Origin: Klebsiella pneumoniae
GTDB taxonomy: Bacteria > Verrucomicrobiota > Verrucomicrobiia > Limisphaerales > SXTU01
Assembly (NCBI GenBank): GCA_943330855.2
Contig: CALQJI020000019.1
Coordinates: 1 to 64,000, forward strand
Length of the DNA: 64,000 bases
Direction: 5' to 3'
Position numbers and translations under genes: made by a program. Shown piece by piece: positions 46,204 through 57,000 of this stretch; the stretch's first letter is position 1; the number at the start of each line of letters is the position of its first letter. The notes beneath the pieces are model-generated. The model ran no database searches, was not told the DNA's origin, and saw only the letters and a program-made list of their open reading frames with translations.

Positions 46204-47784
46204 TTAAGCCTTCGCCTCCGGCGGGTGGAGGGGGAATTCGAGGGTGAAGGTTGCGCCTTTGCCCGCGCCGTCGCTGTGGGCGCTGAGACTGCCGCCCATC
46301 TCCTTCGCCGCCAGCGCGCCGTGGTGGAGGCCGAAGCCGTGGCCCTGCGGCTTGGTCGTGAAGCCGTGCTGGAAGAGGCGCGACATGGTCTCGGGCGTGA
46401 TGCCCGATCCGGTGTCCCCCACGGAGATGCGGACGGAGTCGGGGCCGTTCATGGCGATGCGCACGGTCAAGGTTTTGTCCTTCACCTCCGGCTTGTCGAG
46501 CGCGTGCTTGGCGTTGGCGAGGAGGTTCACGAGGATTTGCATGACCTTGTGCCGCTCGAGGGTGGCGGTGGGCTTGGCAGCGAACTCCCGGCGCACGCGG
46601 ATTTCATGGCGGGTGAAAGAAATGGTGTTGAGCCGCAACGCGTCCTCGACCACATCCGCCACGGCCATCGCTTCGTGAATGCCCGTGACCTTCGCGTGGT
46701 TCTGCTGCATCGCGATGATGACCTTCACGTGCTCCAAACTTTGCGCGAGGGAATCGAGTTCCTTGAGCGCCTGCGCCTGTTCGTCCTGCAAGTGCGTGGC
46801 GAGGGTGCGGAGGAAGGCGGGCACCTGTTTGCCCTTCGGGTCCGTGGTGAGGAACTGGCTGAGCTGGCCTTCGTTCTCGGCGAGCAGCTTGGCGACGCGC
46901 TCGACGCTGGCGACCTTGGATTTGCGGACGCTCTCGGCCACGAGCGAGGCGGAGACGTTCACGCTGTTGAGGACGTTGCCGACGTTGTGCAGCACGCCGG
47001 TGGCAATCTCGGCCATGCCCGCGCGGCGCGCCGTGTCCACCAGCTCGCGCTGTGCGCGGTCCAAAGCCTCGGCGTCGGCGTTCATGCGCTGAGTGATGCG
47101 CCCGCCGTAGAAGACGGTGCTTCCGACCATCACGATCACGAGGCCCGCGACGACGAATTCCAGCCGACGCAGCCGGGCGACTTCCTCCATCTGCTTGTCG
47201 AAAATGCGGGTCTGGATGCCGCTGACTTGCAGGCGCAGGTCGGAGAGCACGGCCATGATACCGGCGTAGTCGCGGTTCACGTTCACAAGCCGGCGCGCGG
47301 CCATGTCCGGCGTGTCGCTCAGGAAGCGGTCGAAGAGGTTCTCCGCTGTCTCGACCATGCTGTCCACGGCGGCGGTGAGCTTGACGAAATCCTCGACGAG
47401 TTTGCGGCTCTCGATGCTCTCGACGGCCGTGAGCGCCTCACCGCGCTTGGCCCGGACGCGGATCTTGAAGGACTGGTTGGCGAGTTGCATCGCCTCCCGC
47501 TGCCGGGCCGGGTCGCGCGAGATGAACACGTCGTTACACCGTGCCTGCACGGCTTGGGCGGTGCTGATGAGGTCACTGTAATCGCGCAGCCGCCGGTCCC
47601 ACGAGTGGCTCACCTCCACGCTGCGGGTGAAGGCCTCCTGCATTTGATGGTTGAGCCAGAGGGTGAACCCGACGGTGAGGAGGTTGAAGGCCGCCAGCAC
47701 GTAATACAGCAGGTGCCATTGGTGCCGCTGGTGTGACTCTTTCGAGGGTTTTCCGGACGGGGTGGCTGGAGTCGAGTCGGACAT
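46204..47784 (-). CDS. Membrane sensor histidine kinase
   Basis: A 526-residue kinase with a TM at about 25-45 and another at about 184-206 (LEFVVAGLVIVMVGSTVFYG), flanking a helical sensor region of about 140 residues (4-helix-bundle type). The kinase core has the H-box EIATGVLHNVGNVLNSVNVS and HATPase motifs VNLLANAKHAL, VGDTGSGI, HGFTTKPQGHGFGLH. The HNxGN H-box differs from the classic HxxxN pattern of the neighbouring kinases. Inference: an inner-membrane sensor feeding the cytosolic hybrid kinases on either side. It lies 8 bp after the next kinase stop, so an operon is likely. Confidence 0.92.
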   Translation of the reverse strand: MSDSTPATPSGKPSKESHQRHQWHLLYYVLAAFNLLTVGFTLWLNHQMQEAFTRSVEVSHSWDRRLRDYSDLISTAQAVQARCNDVFISRDPARQREAMQLANQSFKIRVRAKRGEALTAVESIESRKLVEDFVKLTAAVDSMVETAENLFDRFLSDTPDMAARRLVNVNRDYAGIMAVLSDLRLQVSGIQTRIFDKQMEEVARLRRLEFVVAGLVIVMVGSTVFYGGRITQRMNADAEALDRAQRELVDTARRAGMAEIATGVLHNVGNVLNSVNVSASLVAESVRKSKVASVERVAKLLAENEGQLSQFLTTDPKGKQVPAFLRTLATHLQDEQAQALKELDSLAQSLEHVKVIIAMQQNHAKVTGIHEAMAVADVVEDALRLNTISFTRHEIRVRREFAAKPTATLERHKVMQILVNLLANAKHALDKPEVKDKTLTVRIAMNGPDSVRISVGDTGSGITPETMSRLFQHGFTTKPQGHGFGLHHGALAAKEMGGSLSAHSDGAGKGATFTLEFPLHPPEAKA

Positions 47785-47792
47785 GGTGTAAA

Positions 47793-50700
47793 TCAGCCGC
47801 GCTTGGCCGGGTCGTCCGCGAGGAGGTCGCGCAAGCTGTGCAGCAACTTCTCAGCGGTGTAAGGTTTGGTGAGGAATGAGTCCACGCCTAAGGCGCGCAG
47901 CTCCTCGAACCGCGCGTCGGGCTCCAGCCCGCTGGAGGCGATGATCTTCACTTCGCCATCGAGCTTCTTGATCACTCGGGTCAACGCGAGGCCGTCCATC
48001 ACCGGCATCATCACGTCGGTCAAGATCAGGCGGATGGCACTGCGGTGACGGGAAAACATGGTGAGCGCTTCCGCGCCGTCGGTGGCCGGGAAGACTTTGT
48101 AGTTATGCCGTTCCAGCAGCTTGCACGTCGCCTTAATGATGCCGTCCTCGTCATCCACCACGAGGATGCCCTCGCCCCGGCCCATCGGTAGTGGGATGCG
48201 GAGGGCTTCGTCGTCCGCTGCTTGGGCGTTGGGCGCGGCGGGCAGGAGCACGTTGAACACGGTCCCTTTCCCCTCCTCGCTATACACATGGACCATGCCG
48301 CCGTAGTTCTTGATGATGCCCATTACTGTCGCCAAGCCTAGGCCGGTGCCTTTGCCGATTTCCTTCGTCGTGAAGAAGGGGTCGAAAATCTTCTCCATGA
48401 TTTCCTTCGGGATCCCGGTGCCGGTGTCTGAGACCCGGATGGTGACGAACGGCCCGGCCTTCGCCTCGGTGTCCTGCACGGCGTAATGCTCGTCGAGTTG
48501 TAGGTTCTCCGCGACAACTTTGAGGGTGCCGCCGTGGGGCATGGCGTCACGGGCGTTGATGCAGAGGTTGAGCAGCACTTGGTGCGTGTGCGTCGGGTCG
48601 CCCATGATGGGCCAGAGGTCGCTCGCGACTTCGGCGGTGATGGTGATGTTCTTCGGGAAGGTTTCGCGCGCGATCTTCACCATGTCTTTGATGATGTGGC
48701 GTGGCTGCACTACCACACGCTCGCCTTCGATGCCGCGCCCGAAGGCGAGCAACTGCTTGACGATGTCGCTGCCGCGCTGGGTGTTGGTCTCGATGGTGTC
48801 CAGCAGCCGGTCGAAATCCTCGGCGGGCAACGAGTCCATGCGCAGTAACGGCGCGGACAGCATGATGGGCGCGAGGATGTTGTTCAGGTCGTGAGCCACC
48901 CCGCCGGCCAGCGTGCCGATGCTCTCCATACGCTGGGCGCGCAGGAATTGACTCTCCAGTCGCTTCTTCTCCGTGATGTCAGTGTTGATGGCGAGGACGG
49001 AGGCTGGCTGGCCGTCGTCGTCGCGCACCAGCGTCCAGCGGCTACTGACGATCACCTCGTGTCCGTCGCGGGCGACCTGCTTTAGCTCTCCGCTCCATTC
49101 CCCTTTGGCGAGCAGAAGTGTCTGCGCCGCCTCGAATGGTTTCGTGTCCTTCAGCACCAGCTCAGTCACACGCCGGCCACGCGCCTCCTCCGCTTTCCAA
49201 CCGTAGATGCGTTCTGCCCCGTGGTTCCAATAGATCACCTCGTGGCTCAGGTTGCGCACGATGATGGCGTCGCCCGCGAGGTCCAAGAGTCGAGCCTGCG
49301 AGCGGATTTTTTCCTCGGCGCGCTTGCGTTCCGTGATGTCCGAAGTGATGCCGTCGGCGACGACCTGACCGTCCTTCTCGTAAATCGCCGACGCGCGCAG
49401 CAAGAGCCAACCCCGGCGTCCATCCTTGCGCTGGTAACGGCATTCCACCTCGAAGCGCTCCTGCCGATCGAACAACGCCAGCCACGCCTCGTGCAACCGC
49501 GCCGTGTCGTCGGGATGCACGCAGCCCAAACCCAGCACCGCTCCCGGCACCTTCAACTCGTCCGCCGTGAAGCCGTAAATCCGCTCCGCGTTGCCGCTCA
49601 TGAAAAGCGCCTCGCCCGCCGAGTTCGCCGTCCACACCGCGTCGGGGATATGGTTCACCAGCGAGCGGAATTTCTCCGCGTTGAGCCTCAACGCCTCGTG
49701 CGCGAGCTGTCGCTCCGTCATGTCCCGCGTCACCACTCCGTAGCCACGCAGCGTCCCGTCCGTGCGCCGTAGCGCGGTGATGACCGAGTTAGCCCAGAAT
49801 TGCGCGCCGCCTTTTTGCTGCCGCCAGTCCTCGTCCTCGAATTGCCCCATCTCTTCGGCCAGCCGCAGGTCCAACTCCGGCTTGCCCAGCACCACATCGC
49901 CCGGCGGATACATCCGCGCGATATGTTGGCCGATCATCTCCGAGGCCGGTTCGCCGAAGAGACTTTCCGCCCCGTGATTCCACGTTAGCACGCACGCCTC
50001 TGCGTCCAGCGTTACGATGGCGTAGCCCTTCACATCGTCCACCAGCATTCGGAATCGCTCGTCACTCTCGCGCAACGCGTCCTCCGACAGCTTCCGCTCG
50101 ACCGCGGTTGCCAGCACGTTCGCGATGCCTTGCAGGAAGTGCGCGTCCGCCGGCGTGAACTCACGGGCGCGCCCCGAGTGCGCCCCCAGCACGCCGAACA
50201 CGCGGCTCCGCAGCCGGATGGGCACGGTCAGTCCGCTGACGACGCCATGCTCACGCAATAACGCAGAAGGTTGAAAACGCGATTCGGCGGCCCAGTCCGC
50301 CACGTTGACTGGCACCCCCTCGCGCCACGTCATGCCGGCCTGCGACTCGTGCGTCGCCGACAGCCGGATGTTGCCCACGCAACCGGGTTTCCAGCCCCCG
50401 CCCGCGCGCAATAGCAGTTCGCCCGCTCCCGGGGTCAGCTCCAGCACCTCGCAAAAATCCGCTCCCAACGCCGCCACCACCCGCTCCGCCGTGCCCGCCA
50501 GCAACGCGTCCACTTCCATGCCTGCCAGCACCCACTGGCCGAACTGCGCCAGTTCCGCCTGCTGCCGCGCACGCGCCGCCGTCTCCTGTCGCAGCCGCTC
50601 CTGCGCCTTCCGCTCCTCCGCTTCGCGCAGCGCCCGTTCGAGAGTGGGCCGCAGCCGCAGCAGGTTTGACTTCCGCACATAATCCGCCGCCCCGCCGCGC

Positions 50701-50990
50701 AACGCAGCCACTGCGGCATCTTCGTCCATCTGACCCGAAACAAAAATGAAAGGCACCCCGCAGCCCGTCTGCTGCACCATCGCCAATGCGTCCATGCCGC
50801 TGAAATCCGGGAGTAAAAAATCGCACAGGATCACGGTCCAGCCGCCCTGCTTGAGCGCCACTTGAAACTCTGCCTCCGTCCCCACGCGTTCCGCCGTCAG
50901 GGCGTAATCGCCGCGTTTCAACTCCGCGAGCACGGCTGCCGCGTGGCTCTCCTCATCCTCCACGATCAGCACGCGTAGGGGGAAAGCCAT
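47793..50990 (-). CDS. Hybrid sensor histidine kinase (REC-GAF-3xPAS-HisKA-HATPase-REC)
   Basis: A 1065-residue protein. Receiver ([32 protein letters not shown]), GAF domain (about 150-310; [30 protein letters not shown]), three PAS domains (about 310-435, 435-560, 565-685), HisKA with [18 protein letters not shown], HATPase ([33 protein letters not shown]) and a C-terminal receiver ([24 protein letters not shown]). It likely receives signals through the GAF/PAS domains. The core resembles the kinase at 43685-46108, so the two came from a common ancestor. It is the first gene of the three-kinase run; its start is the ATG at 50990. Confidence 0.95.
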   Translation of the reverse strand: MAFPLRVLIVEDEESHAAAVLAELKRGDYALTAERVGTEAEFQVALKQGGWTVILCDFLLPDFSGMDALAMVQQTGCGVPFIFVSGQMDEDAAVAALRGGAADYVRKSNLLRLRPTLERALREAEERKAQERLRQETAARARQQAELAQFGQWVLAGMEVDALLAGTAERVVAALGADFCEVLELTPGAGELLLRAGGGWKPGCVGNIRLSATHESQAGMTWREGVPVNVADWAAESRFQPSALLREHGVVSGLTVPIRLRSRVFGVLGAHSGRAREFTPADAHFLQGIANVLATAVERKLSEDALRESDERFRMLVDDVKGYAIVTLDAEACVLTWNHGAESLFGEPASEMIGQHIARMYPPGDVVLGKPELDLRLAEEMGQFEDEDWRQQKGGAQFWANSVITALRRTDGTLRGYGVVTRDMTERQLAHEALRLNAEKFRSLVNHIPDAVWTANSAGEALFMSGNAERIYGFTADELKVPGAVLGLGCVHPDDTARLHEAWLALFDRQERFEVECRYQRKDGRRGWLLLRASAIYEKDGQVVADGITSDITERKRAEEKIRSQARLLDLAGDAIIVRNLSHEVIYWNHGAERIYGWKAEEARGRRVTELVLKDTKPFEAAQTLLLAKGEWSGELKQVARDGHEVIVSSRWTLVRDDDGQPASVLAINTDITEKKRLESQFLRAQRMESIGTLAGGVAHDLNNILAPIMLSAPLLRMDSLPAEDFDRLLDTIETNTQRGSDIVKQLLAFGRGIEGERVVVQPRHIIKDMVKIARETFPKNITITAEVASDLWPIMGDPTHTHQVLLNLCINARDAMPHGGTLKVVAENLQLDEHYAVQDTEAKAGPFVTIRVSDTGTGIPKEIMEKIFDPFFTTKEIGKGTGLGLATVMGIIKNYGGMVHVYSEEGKGTVFNVLLPAAPNAQAADDEALRIPLPMGRGEGILVVDDEDGIIKATCKLLERHNYKVFPATDGAEALTMFSRHRSAIRLILTDVMMPVMDGLALTRVIKKLDGEVKIIASSGLEPDARFEELRALGVDSFLTKPYTAEKLLHSLRDLLADDPAKRG

Positions 50991-51543
50991 TCAGCGCCTC
51001 TCTCCCACGGGGCTGGCTGCAAAACCACAGCGCTGGATGCACGGGCTAAACACGCAGGGAAAGCTAGCGACCGGTTCGGTAAATCGCAATTCACATTCCG
51101 CCCTGCACGCGTGTTGGCGGGGGATTCACCAAGCGGTGGCAAGGGATTGGCGCGCAAAGGTGATGGAGCGGAGGGATTTTTTTTGGTGAGAGGTTCCCTT
51201 GCCCTCAAATCCTTTGCCATGCACTCAGCCGAGGGCGGACGAATTCCCAGCCGCAGGCGCGGCAGCGCATGAAAGGCCGGCTGCCACGCTGATTAAGCCG
51301 GAGCATTCTTTAGCCACGGATGGAATCCGGATGGAACCCGGATGAAACACCGATGGGACGAGCCGAACGCATCCTGCGATGGAGGTAAACGCGGCCACCG
51401 AAGGGTGATGAGGGCAACCGAATTGAAACGCAGCGGCAAGATTTCCACCTCCTGTTCCGTGTTCCATCCGTGGCCCAACTGCATGGTCCCGGCTGAGTGC
51501 AGGAGACTTCCCACCGCCGGGGCCTTCAGCATAACCTCAGCGC
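50991..51543. other. 553-bp divergent intergenic region
   Basis: The gap between the divergently oriented kinase (minus) and oxidoreductase (plus) genes. It contains an imperfect inverted repeat (51311-51476), a T8 run at about 51178 and no convincing ORF. Promoters for both flanking genes should lie here, but I cannot place a clear -35/-10 pair. Confidence 0.7.
51311..51476. repeat. Imperfect inverted repeat with 11-bp units
   Basis: The left part has four units, GGATGGAATCC, GGATGGAACCC, GGATGAAACAC and CGATGGGACG (51318-51360). The right part, TGTTCCG and TGTTCCATCCG then TGGCC (51453-51476), is the approximate reverse complement of the start of the left part. It is the same element type as 23345-23503. 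Confidence 0.7.
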
Positions 51544-52896
51544 ATGCAAACCACCGCCGTCTCCCTGCCCACCGCGCGCCGTAAGTTCCTCCTCGCCAGC
51601 TCTGCCGCCGCCACGGCTCTGGCCTTTCCCGCCCTCCTCAGCGCACGCAACCCCAACGACAAACTCGCCATCGCCATCATCGGCTCCGGCGGGCGCGGGG
51701 GCGCAAACATGGGCGGCGTGGCGCAGACCGAATACATCGCCGCGCTCTGCGATGTGAACCAGCGCAACCTCGACGCCGCCAAAGCCAAGCACCCGCAGGC
51801 CGCGACCTTCACGGACTTCCGCAAACTCTTCGACCACGCGAAAGACTACGACGCCGTGGTGGTCAGCACCTGCGAGCACACGCACGCCTTCGCCACGATG
51901 CTGGCCCTCCAGACGGGCAAGCACGTGTATTGCGAAAAGCCGCTCACCTACAACATCTACGAGGCGCGCAAGGTCCGCGAAGCCGCCGCCGCGCGCCCGA
52001 AGCTCGCCACGCAGATGGGCATCCAGATTCACGCGACGGAGAACTACCGGCGCGTGGTCGAGCTGATTCAGAGCGGAGCCATCGGCGCGGTGCGCGAGGC
52101 GCACGTGTGGGTCTCCCGCGCGTGGGGATTGCAGAGTGCGGAGGCGGCGGCGCGGAACAAGGACATCGTCAACGTCACCGACCGGCCCAAGGACGCATCG
52201 CCGATTCCCGCCGGGCTGGACTGGGACTTGTGGGTCGGCCCCGCGCCAGAGCGGCCGTTCAACGAGGTCTATTTCCCCGGGCCCAAGTGGTATCGCTGGT
52301 GGGACTTCGGCAACGGCACGATGAGCGACCTTGGCTCGCACATGAACGACTTGCCGTTCTGGGCGCTCAAGCTCAAGGCCCCGTTGACAGTTGAGGCGTT
52401 CGGCCCGCCTGCGCATCGTGAGATTGCGCCGGCCTCGATGCACGCGACTTACGAATATGCCGCGCGCGAAGGTATGCCGCCGGTGAAGCTCACGTGGTAT
52501 CAGGGCGAGGACAAACCCAAGCTCTGGACCGAAGGCAAGATTCCACAGTGGGGCACCGGCCATCTTTTCGTCGGCGACAAGGGCATGCTGCTCTCGGACT
52601 ACGGCAAGCACGTGCTGCTGCCGGAGAAAGATTTCGTGGATTTCAAGCGCCCCGAGCCGACCCTCCCGCGCGTGAAGAGCCACTACGACGATTGGTTAAG
52701 CGCCATCAAGAGCGGCACACAATCCAGCGCGAACTTCGAGTATTCCGGCTGGCTCACCGAGGCGAACCACCTCGGCAACGTGGCGTATCGCGTGGGCAAG
52801 AAGCTGGAGTGGGACCCGGTGAACCTCCGCGCGAAGAACGCGCCCGAGGCCACCCCGTTCATCCAGCGCGCGTATCGCAAAGGGTGGAGCTTGTAA
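51544..52896 (+). CDS. Tat-exported Gfo/Idh/MocA family oxidoreductase
   Basis: A 450-residue protein starting [20 protein letters not shown] with a twin-arginine signal. The Rossmann part has [12 protein letters not shown] (dinucleotide loop) and HVYCEKPLT with the EKP motif; the C-terminal alpha/beta domain is typical and ends [20 protein letters not shown]. Such Tat-exported members in PVC bacteria are thought to act on sugar derivatives in the periplasm with bound NAD(P). The start is the ATG at 51544. Its last 60-70 bases are mirrored by a remnant at 58550-58621. Downstream lies an AraC regulator in the same direction. Confidence 0.9.
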   Translation: MQTTAVSLPTARRKFLLASSAAATALAFPALLSARNPNDKLAIAIIGSGGRGGANMGGVAQTEYIAALCDVNQRNLDAAKAKHPQAATFTDFRKLFDHAKDYDAVVVSTCEHTHAFATMLALQTGKHVYCEKPLTYNIYEARKVREAAAARPKLATQMGIQIHATENYRRVVELIQSGAIGAVREAHVWVSRAWGLQSAEAAARNKDIVNVTDRPKDASPIPAGLDWDLWVGPAPERPFNEVYFPGPKWYRWWDFGNGTMSDLGSHMNDLPFWALKLKAPLTVEAFGPPAHREIAPASMHATYEYAAREGMPPVKLTWYQGEDKPKLWTEGKIPQWGTGHLFVGDKGMLLSDYGKHVLLPEKDFVDFKRPEPTLPRVKSHYDDWLSAIKSGTQSSANFEYSGWLTEANHLGNVAYRVGKKLEWDPVNLRAKNAPEATPFIQRAYRKGWSL

Positions 52897-52974
52897 GGCC
52901 CCCGCTAGAAAATCCTCTACTATGCGGCCAGCTAACCAATCCCACGCCCGAGATCTGCAAGCATCTTTGCTGAC

Positions 52975-53730
52975 GTGAAGCGCCCGCATGAGGAACTAAA
53001 CTGGCGATCTCAGGTCACGGGCGATCCGCTCTGGCCCCTGACCGAATTGTTCGAGCCGTTGGAAGACGTGCAGTTCTGGGTCAAGGACCGCGAGAACCGC
53101 TACGTCCGCGTCAATCGCGCGTTTCTGCTCAACTACGCACTCGACGAAGCCGCCCAAATCATCGGCGAAACGGACTACCACCTCTCCCCTGCCTTTCTGG
53201 CGGACCAGTTCTGGCTGGATGACGAGCGGGTGCTTGCCGGGCACCGCGTCGTCAACCGCATCGAACTGGTTGGCGACGCCGACCAGACCACCTTCTGGAA
53301 CGTGACGAACAAGGTGCCCTTCCGCGACGCCCGGGGGCGCGTCGTCGGCACGGCCGGCACCACCCGGCGGCTGGGGCCGGCGGACCAGAGTGTGGCCGGG
53401 GCTGATGGCTTTGAAGCCGTCATGGCGCGCATCCGCGACCATTACCGCGAGCAACTGTCGAACCGGGAACTCGCCGCGCTAGCGGGGCTTTCGGTCCGGG
53501 GATTCGAGCGGAAATTTCAGCAACACTTCCAAGTCCCCCCCCAGCAATACCTCCGCAAGCTGCGCCTCCGGATGGCCTGCCGAGAGCTGGTGTTTACCGA
53601 AAAGGCACTCGCCGAAGTTGCTGTCGAGAGTGGGTTTGCGGACCAAAGCCACTTTAACCACGAGTTCCGCCGCCAGATGGGCCGGACGCCCCGGGGGTAT
53701 CGGGAGCACTACCGGCGGGCCGGGGATTAA
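52975..53730 (+). CDS. AraC-type transcriptional regulator with PAS-like N terminus
   Basis: A 251-residue regulator. A PAS-like domain (about 20-130; LEDVQFWVKDRENRYVRVN, VFWNV-like) is followed by an AraC-type HTH (about 160-250): NRELAALAGLSVRGFERKFQ, the second HTH around EVAVESGFADQSHFNHEFRR and TPRGYREHYR. A PAS-domain sensor fused to AraC DNA binding suggests direct detection of a ligand. The start is the GTG at 52975. It could regulate the upstream oxidoreductase or the large fusion gene downstream. Confidence 0.85.
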   Translation: MKRPHEELNWRSQVTGDPLWPLTELFEPLEDVQFWVKDRENRYVRVNRAFLLNYALDEAAQIIGETDYHLSPAFLADQFWLDDERVLAGHRVVNRIELVGDADQTTFWNVTNKVPFRDARGRVVGTAGTTRRLGPADQSVAGADGFEAVMARIRDHYREQLSNRELAALAGLSVRGFERKFQQHFQVPPQQYLRKLRLRMACRELVFTEKALAEVAVESGFADQSHFNHEFRRQMGRTPRGYREHYRRAGD

Positions 53731-53812
53731 ATCCGCTTGCAGACAAAACTCTGCCGTTCGCGCGCAAGACGGACCGCGCTCGGCATGAGTATTTTCTTCT
53801 GACGCTACGGCT

Positions 53813-54004
53813 ATGAAAACCGCCTCCGGCATGACCCACATAACCAATGGTCAGCTCTTCGACGGCACCGGCGCACCGCCCGTGCCGGACGCCGCGCTGG
53901 TCATCGCAGAGGGTCGTATCCGCTACGCCGGCCCAGCCGCGGGCGCGCCAGCCATGCCAGCCGAGGCGCGGCGCATTGACGCGCGCGGCGGCACCATCAG
54001 GCCC
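53813..54004 (+). pseudogene. Amidohydrolase 5' remnant
   Basis: Residues read from the ATG at 53813 form the N-terminal strands of an imidazolonepropionase-like amidohydrolase: NGQLFDGTGAPPVPDAALVI, AEGRIRYAGPA, ARRIDARGGTI. The family continues with a metal-binding PGLIDxHxH segment, but here the frame turns into unrelated sequence right after GGTIRP at about 54001. The frame stays open into the next gene, making a spurious fused ORF of 1307 codons. This is a truncated gene end left by a deletion or insertion. Confidence 0.8.
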
Positions 54005-54058
54005 TGCTCCAGCTACGCTCTTGCTATGCCAAATTTTAACCCCAATGACAGGACACCA

Positions 54059-57000
54059 ATGCGAAATACTCTAATTGAAATGAACACCTCCAGCTCGCAC
54101 TGGTTATCACCAGCCGCCCAAGACAGCACCTTTCACCTGTCTAGCAACCGCACGTTCAGGCTTTTTTTAGTGTGTTTCGTGTGTCTCGTGGGCCTCTCCT
54201 CCCGAGCCGCCGAGGCCCAACTCTTCGCCCGCACGAACTTGGTGGCGTGGTGCATCGTGCCGTTCGACTCCAAGAAACGCGGCCCCGCCGAGCGCGCGGA
54301 GATGGTCGCCAAGCTCGGCTTCACCAAGGTGGCCTATGACTGGCGTGGGGAGCATGTGCCGACGTTCGAGGAGGAGATTCTGGAATACCGGAAGCACAAG
54401 CTGGATTACTTCGCGTTCTGGTCGCAGCACGATGAGGCATACCGGCTGTTCGCGAAGCACGGACTGCACCCGCAAATCTGGGTCGTGATGGGTTCGCCCG
54501 CCGCACCCACCAACGAAGAACGGGTCCAGCTTGCTGCTAGGCAGTTGCTGCCAGTGGTCGAGCGCACGCGCAAGGCCGGGTGCCAGCTCACGCTTTACAA
54601 CCACGGCGGCTGGGCCGGCGAGCCGGAGAACATGGCCGCCGTTGCGAAGCTTCTCCGCGAGCAACACGGCGCGGCGCATGTGGGCGTCGTTTACAACCTC
54701 CACCACGGCCACGAACACCTCGACCGCTTCCCCGTCGCGCTCAAGACGATGATCCCCTATCTCCACTGCCTCAACCTTAACGGCATGATCGCTGGCGGCG
54801 ACAAGAAGGGGCAGAAAATCCTGCCGCTCGGCGCGGGTGAACTCGATCTCAGCCTGCTCAAAATCATCCGTGATTCCGGCTATCGCGGCCCCATCGGGAT
54901 CATCGGCCACACCAACGATGACGTGGAGCAGCGGCTTCAGGACAATCTGGACGGGCTGGACTGGCTGCTGCCGCAACTCGAAGGCAAACCCGCCGGACCG
55001 AAGCCAAAGTTTCGCACCCACAACGCTTCCCGCGCGGGCGACTTGCCGCCGCCGACAGTTGCCACCAGCACCGGGCAACCCTCGCTCGCGAAGGAGTTTG
55101 GCCGGGCCCTGACCGGAGGCATGGTGGTCGAGGGCAAGCCCGAATACCGCACGTTGCCGCTCACCATCGAATGCCGGGCCAAGGTGGCTTCCAAACACGG
55201 GTTCAATATCCTCGTCGCCAGCGACCCCAAGTCGTCGGCGGAGCATTGGGAGCTATACAGCTACGTCGGCAGCGGCGTGTTCAGTCTTTACCTGCCAGGA
55301 CGGGGCGGGGAATTCAAAACGCAGGTGGACATTGCCGACGGCCAGTGGCATGCGCTGGCGGCGGTGATTGAGCCCACCCGCGTGCGGCTGTTTGTGGACG
55401 GGAAGCTGGCCCGCGAGGCGCCGCTCCGCCCGCTCACCGGCACGCCGAGGCCCGGCGGACTGGCCTTTGGCCGACTGGTGGAAGGCGGTCTGGGTTGCGA
55501 TGGCTTGGTGGACGACGTGCGGATTTCCCGTGGGGCGCGGGACATCGCAGCCGTGGCGGCGGAACCGCTGAAGCAGGATGCGCGCACGGTCGGTTTGTGG
55601 AACTTCGACACGTTGCCAGCCGCGCGGGACAAGCCCGCCGCCACCGGCCCGAAGGTGGATTATTGGGCGGTGGAAGACGCCGCCGCTCGCGCGAAACTGC
55701 CGCTTTACAAAACCATTCCCGCCGCCCGCACGGACGAACTCACGCCCCACAATGGGTTCCCGAAAGCCGAGACGTTCCGCACCTGGACCCGCTCGCACGG
55801 CGATGACGGTTCCTCCCGTTTCTCCGCGTTGACGCAGCTCAACCGGAGCAACGTGAAGAACCTCCAGCCCGCGTGGACGTATCACTCGAAGGACGGCTCG
55901 GCGAACATTCAGTGCAACCCCATCATCGTGCGCGGCGTGATGTTTGCGCCGACGGTGGGCCAGCAGGTCGTCGCCGTGGATGCCGCGACGGGCGTGGAAA
56001 AATGGCGGTTCAAGCCGGAAGGCCGGCCCGCCTTTCGCGGGCTGTTGTGGTGGCCGGGGCGGGCCGGCACGGGCGAGCGGCTGTTCTTCTGCGCCGGCAA
56101 GTTTCTCCACGCGCTGGACCCGGTGAGCGGCCAGCCTGTGGCCGGCTTCGGCACGGGGGGCCGGGTGCCGCTGCCGGGGCCGGCCACGGCGGGGCCAGCC
56201 ATCTTCGAGCGCACCATCGTGGTGCCGGGGTTTGAGAAGGATGTGTGGGGCCTGGACACCGTGACGGGCGAATTGCGGTGGACCTTTCATACGGTGCCGC
56301 ACCCCGGTGAATTTGGTTACGAGACGTGGGACCGGACGGAGGGCGGGGCGAATTGCTGGGGTGGCATGGCCATGGATGAGCAGCGCGGCATCGCCTTCAT
56401 CACCACAGGATCGCCGAAGCCAAACTTCCTGGGCATGAGCCATCGCGGGGACAACTTGTTCGCCAACTGCCTCATCGCGCTGGATGTCCGCACGGGCCGG
56501 CGGCTCTGGCATTTCCAGGAAATGCCGCACGACATCTGGGATCTCGATCTGCCTGCCCCGCCGGTGCTCTCGACCATCACCCGCGATGGGCGGCGCGTGG
56601 ATGTGGTCGCGGCGGTGAGCAAGACGGGCAACACGCTGCTGCTCGACCGCGTGTCGGGCAAACCCGTGTTCCCCTTCCGCCTGCGCCGCGCGCCCACGAG
56701 CACGGTGCCGGGTGAAATGACGGCTCCGTATCAGGCGGACGTGGAACTGCCGCAGCCCTTTGCACGGCAGGAATACACGCTGGCGGATGCCCCCACGCGG
56801 ACGCCCGAGGTGCGCGAATGGGCGCTGGAGCAGCTCAAGAGCGCGCAGTTCGGCTGGTTCCTGCCGGTGAGCGACCGGAAGGTAACGGTGTTCTACGGTG
56901 TCCACGGCGGCGCGGAATGGACCGGCGCCTGCACCGACCCCACGACCGGACGGCTCTACGTCAGCGCGAACGAGGTGCCGTGGGTGATGTCGCTCATCAA

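Noticed and set aside
51175-51190. Intrinsic terminator at the T8 run
   Set aside because: No stable GC-rich stem directly precedes the T-run in either direction, and it lies in a divergent gap where promoters, not terminators, are expected.
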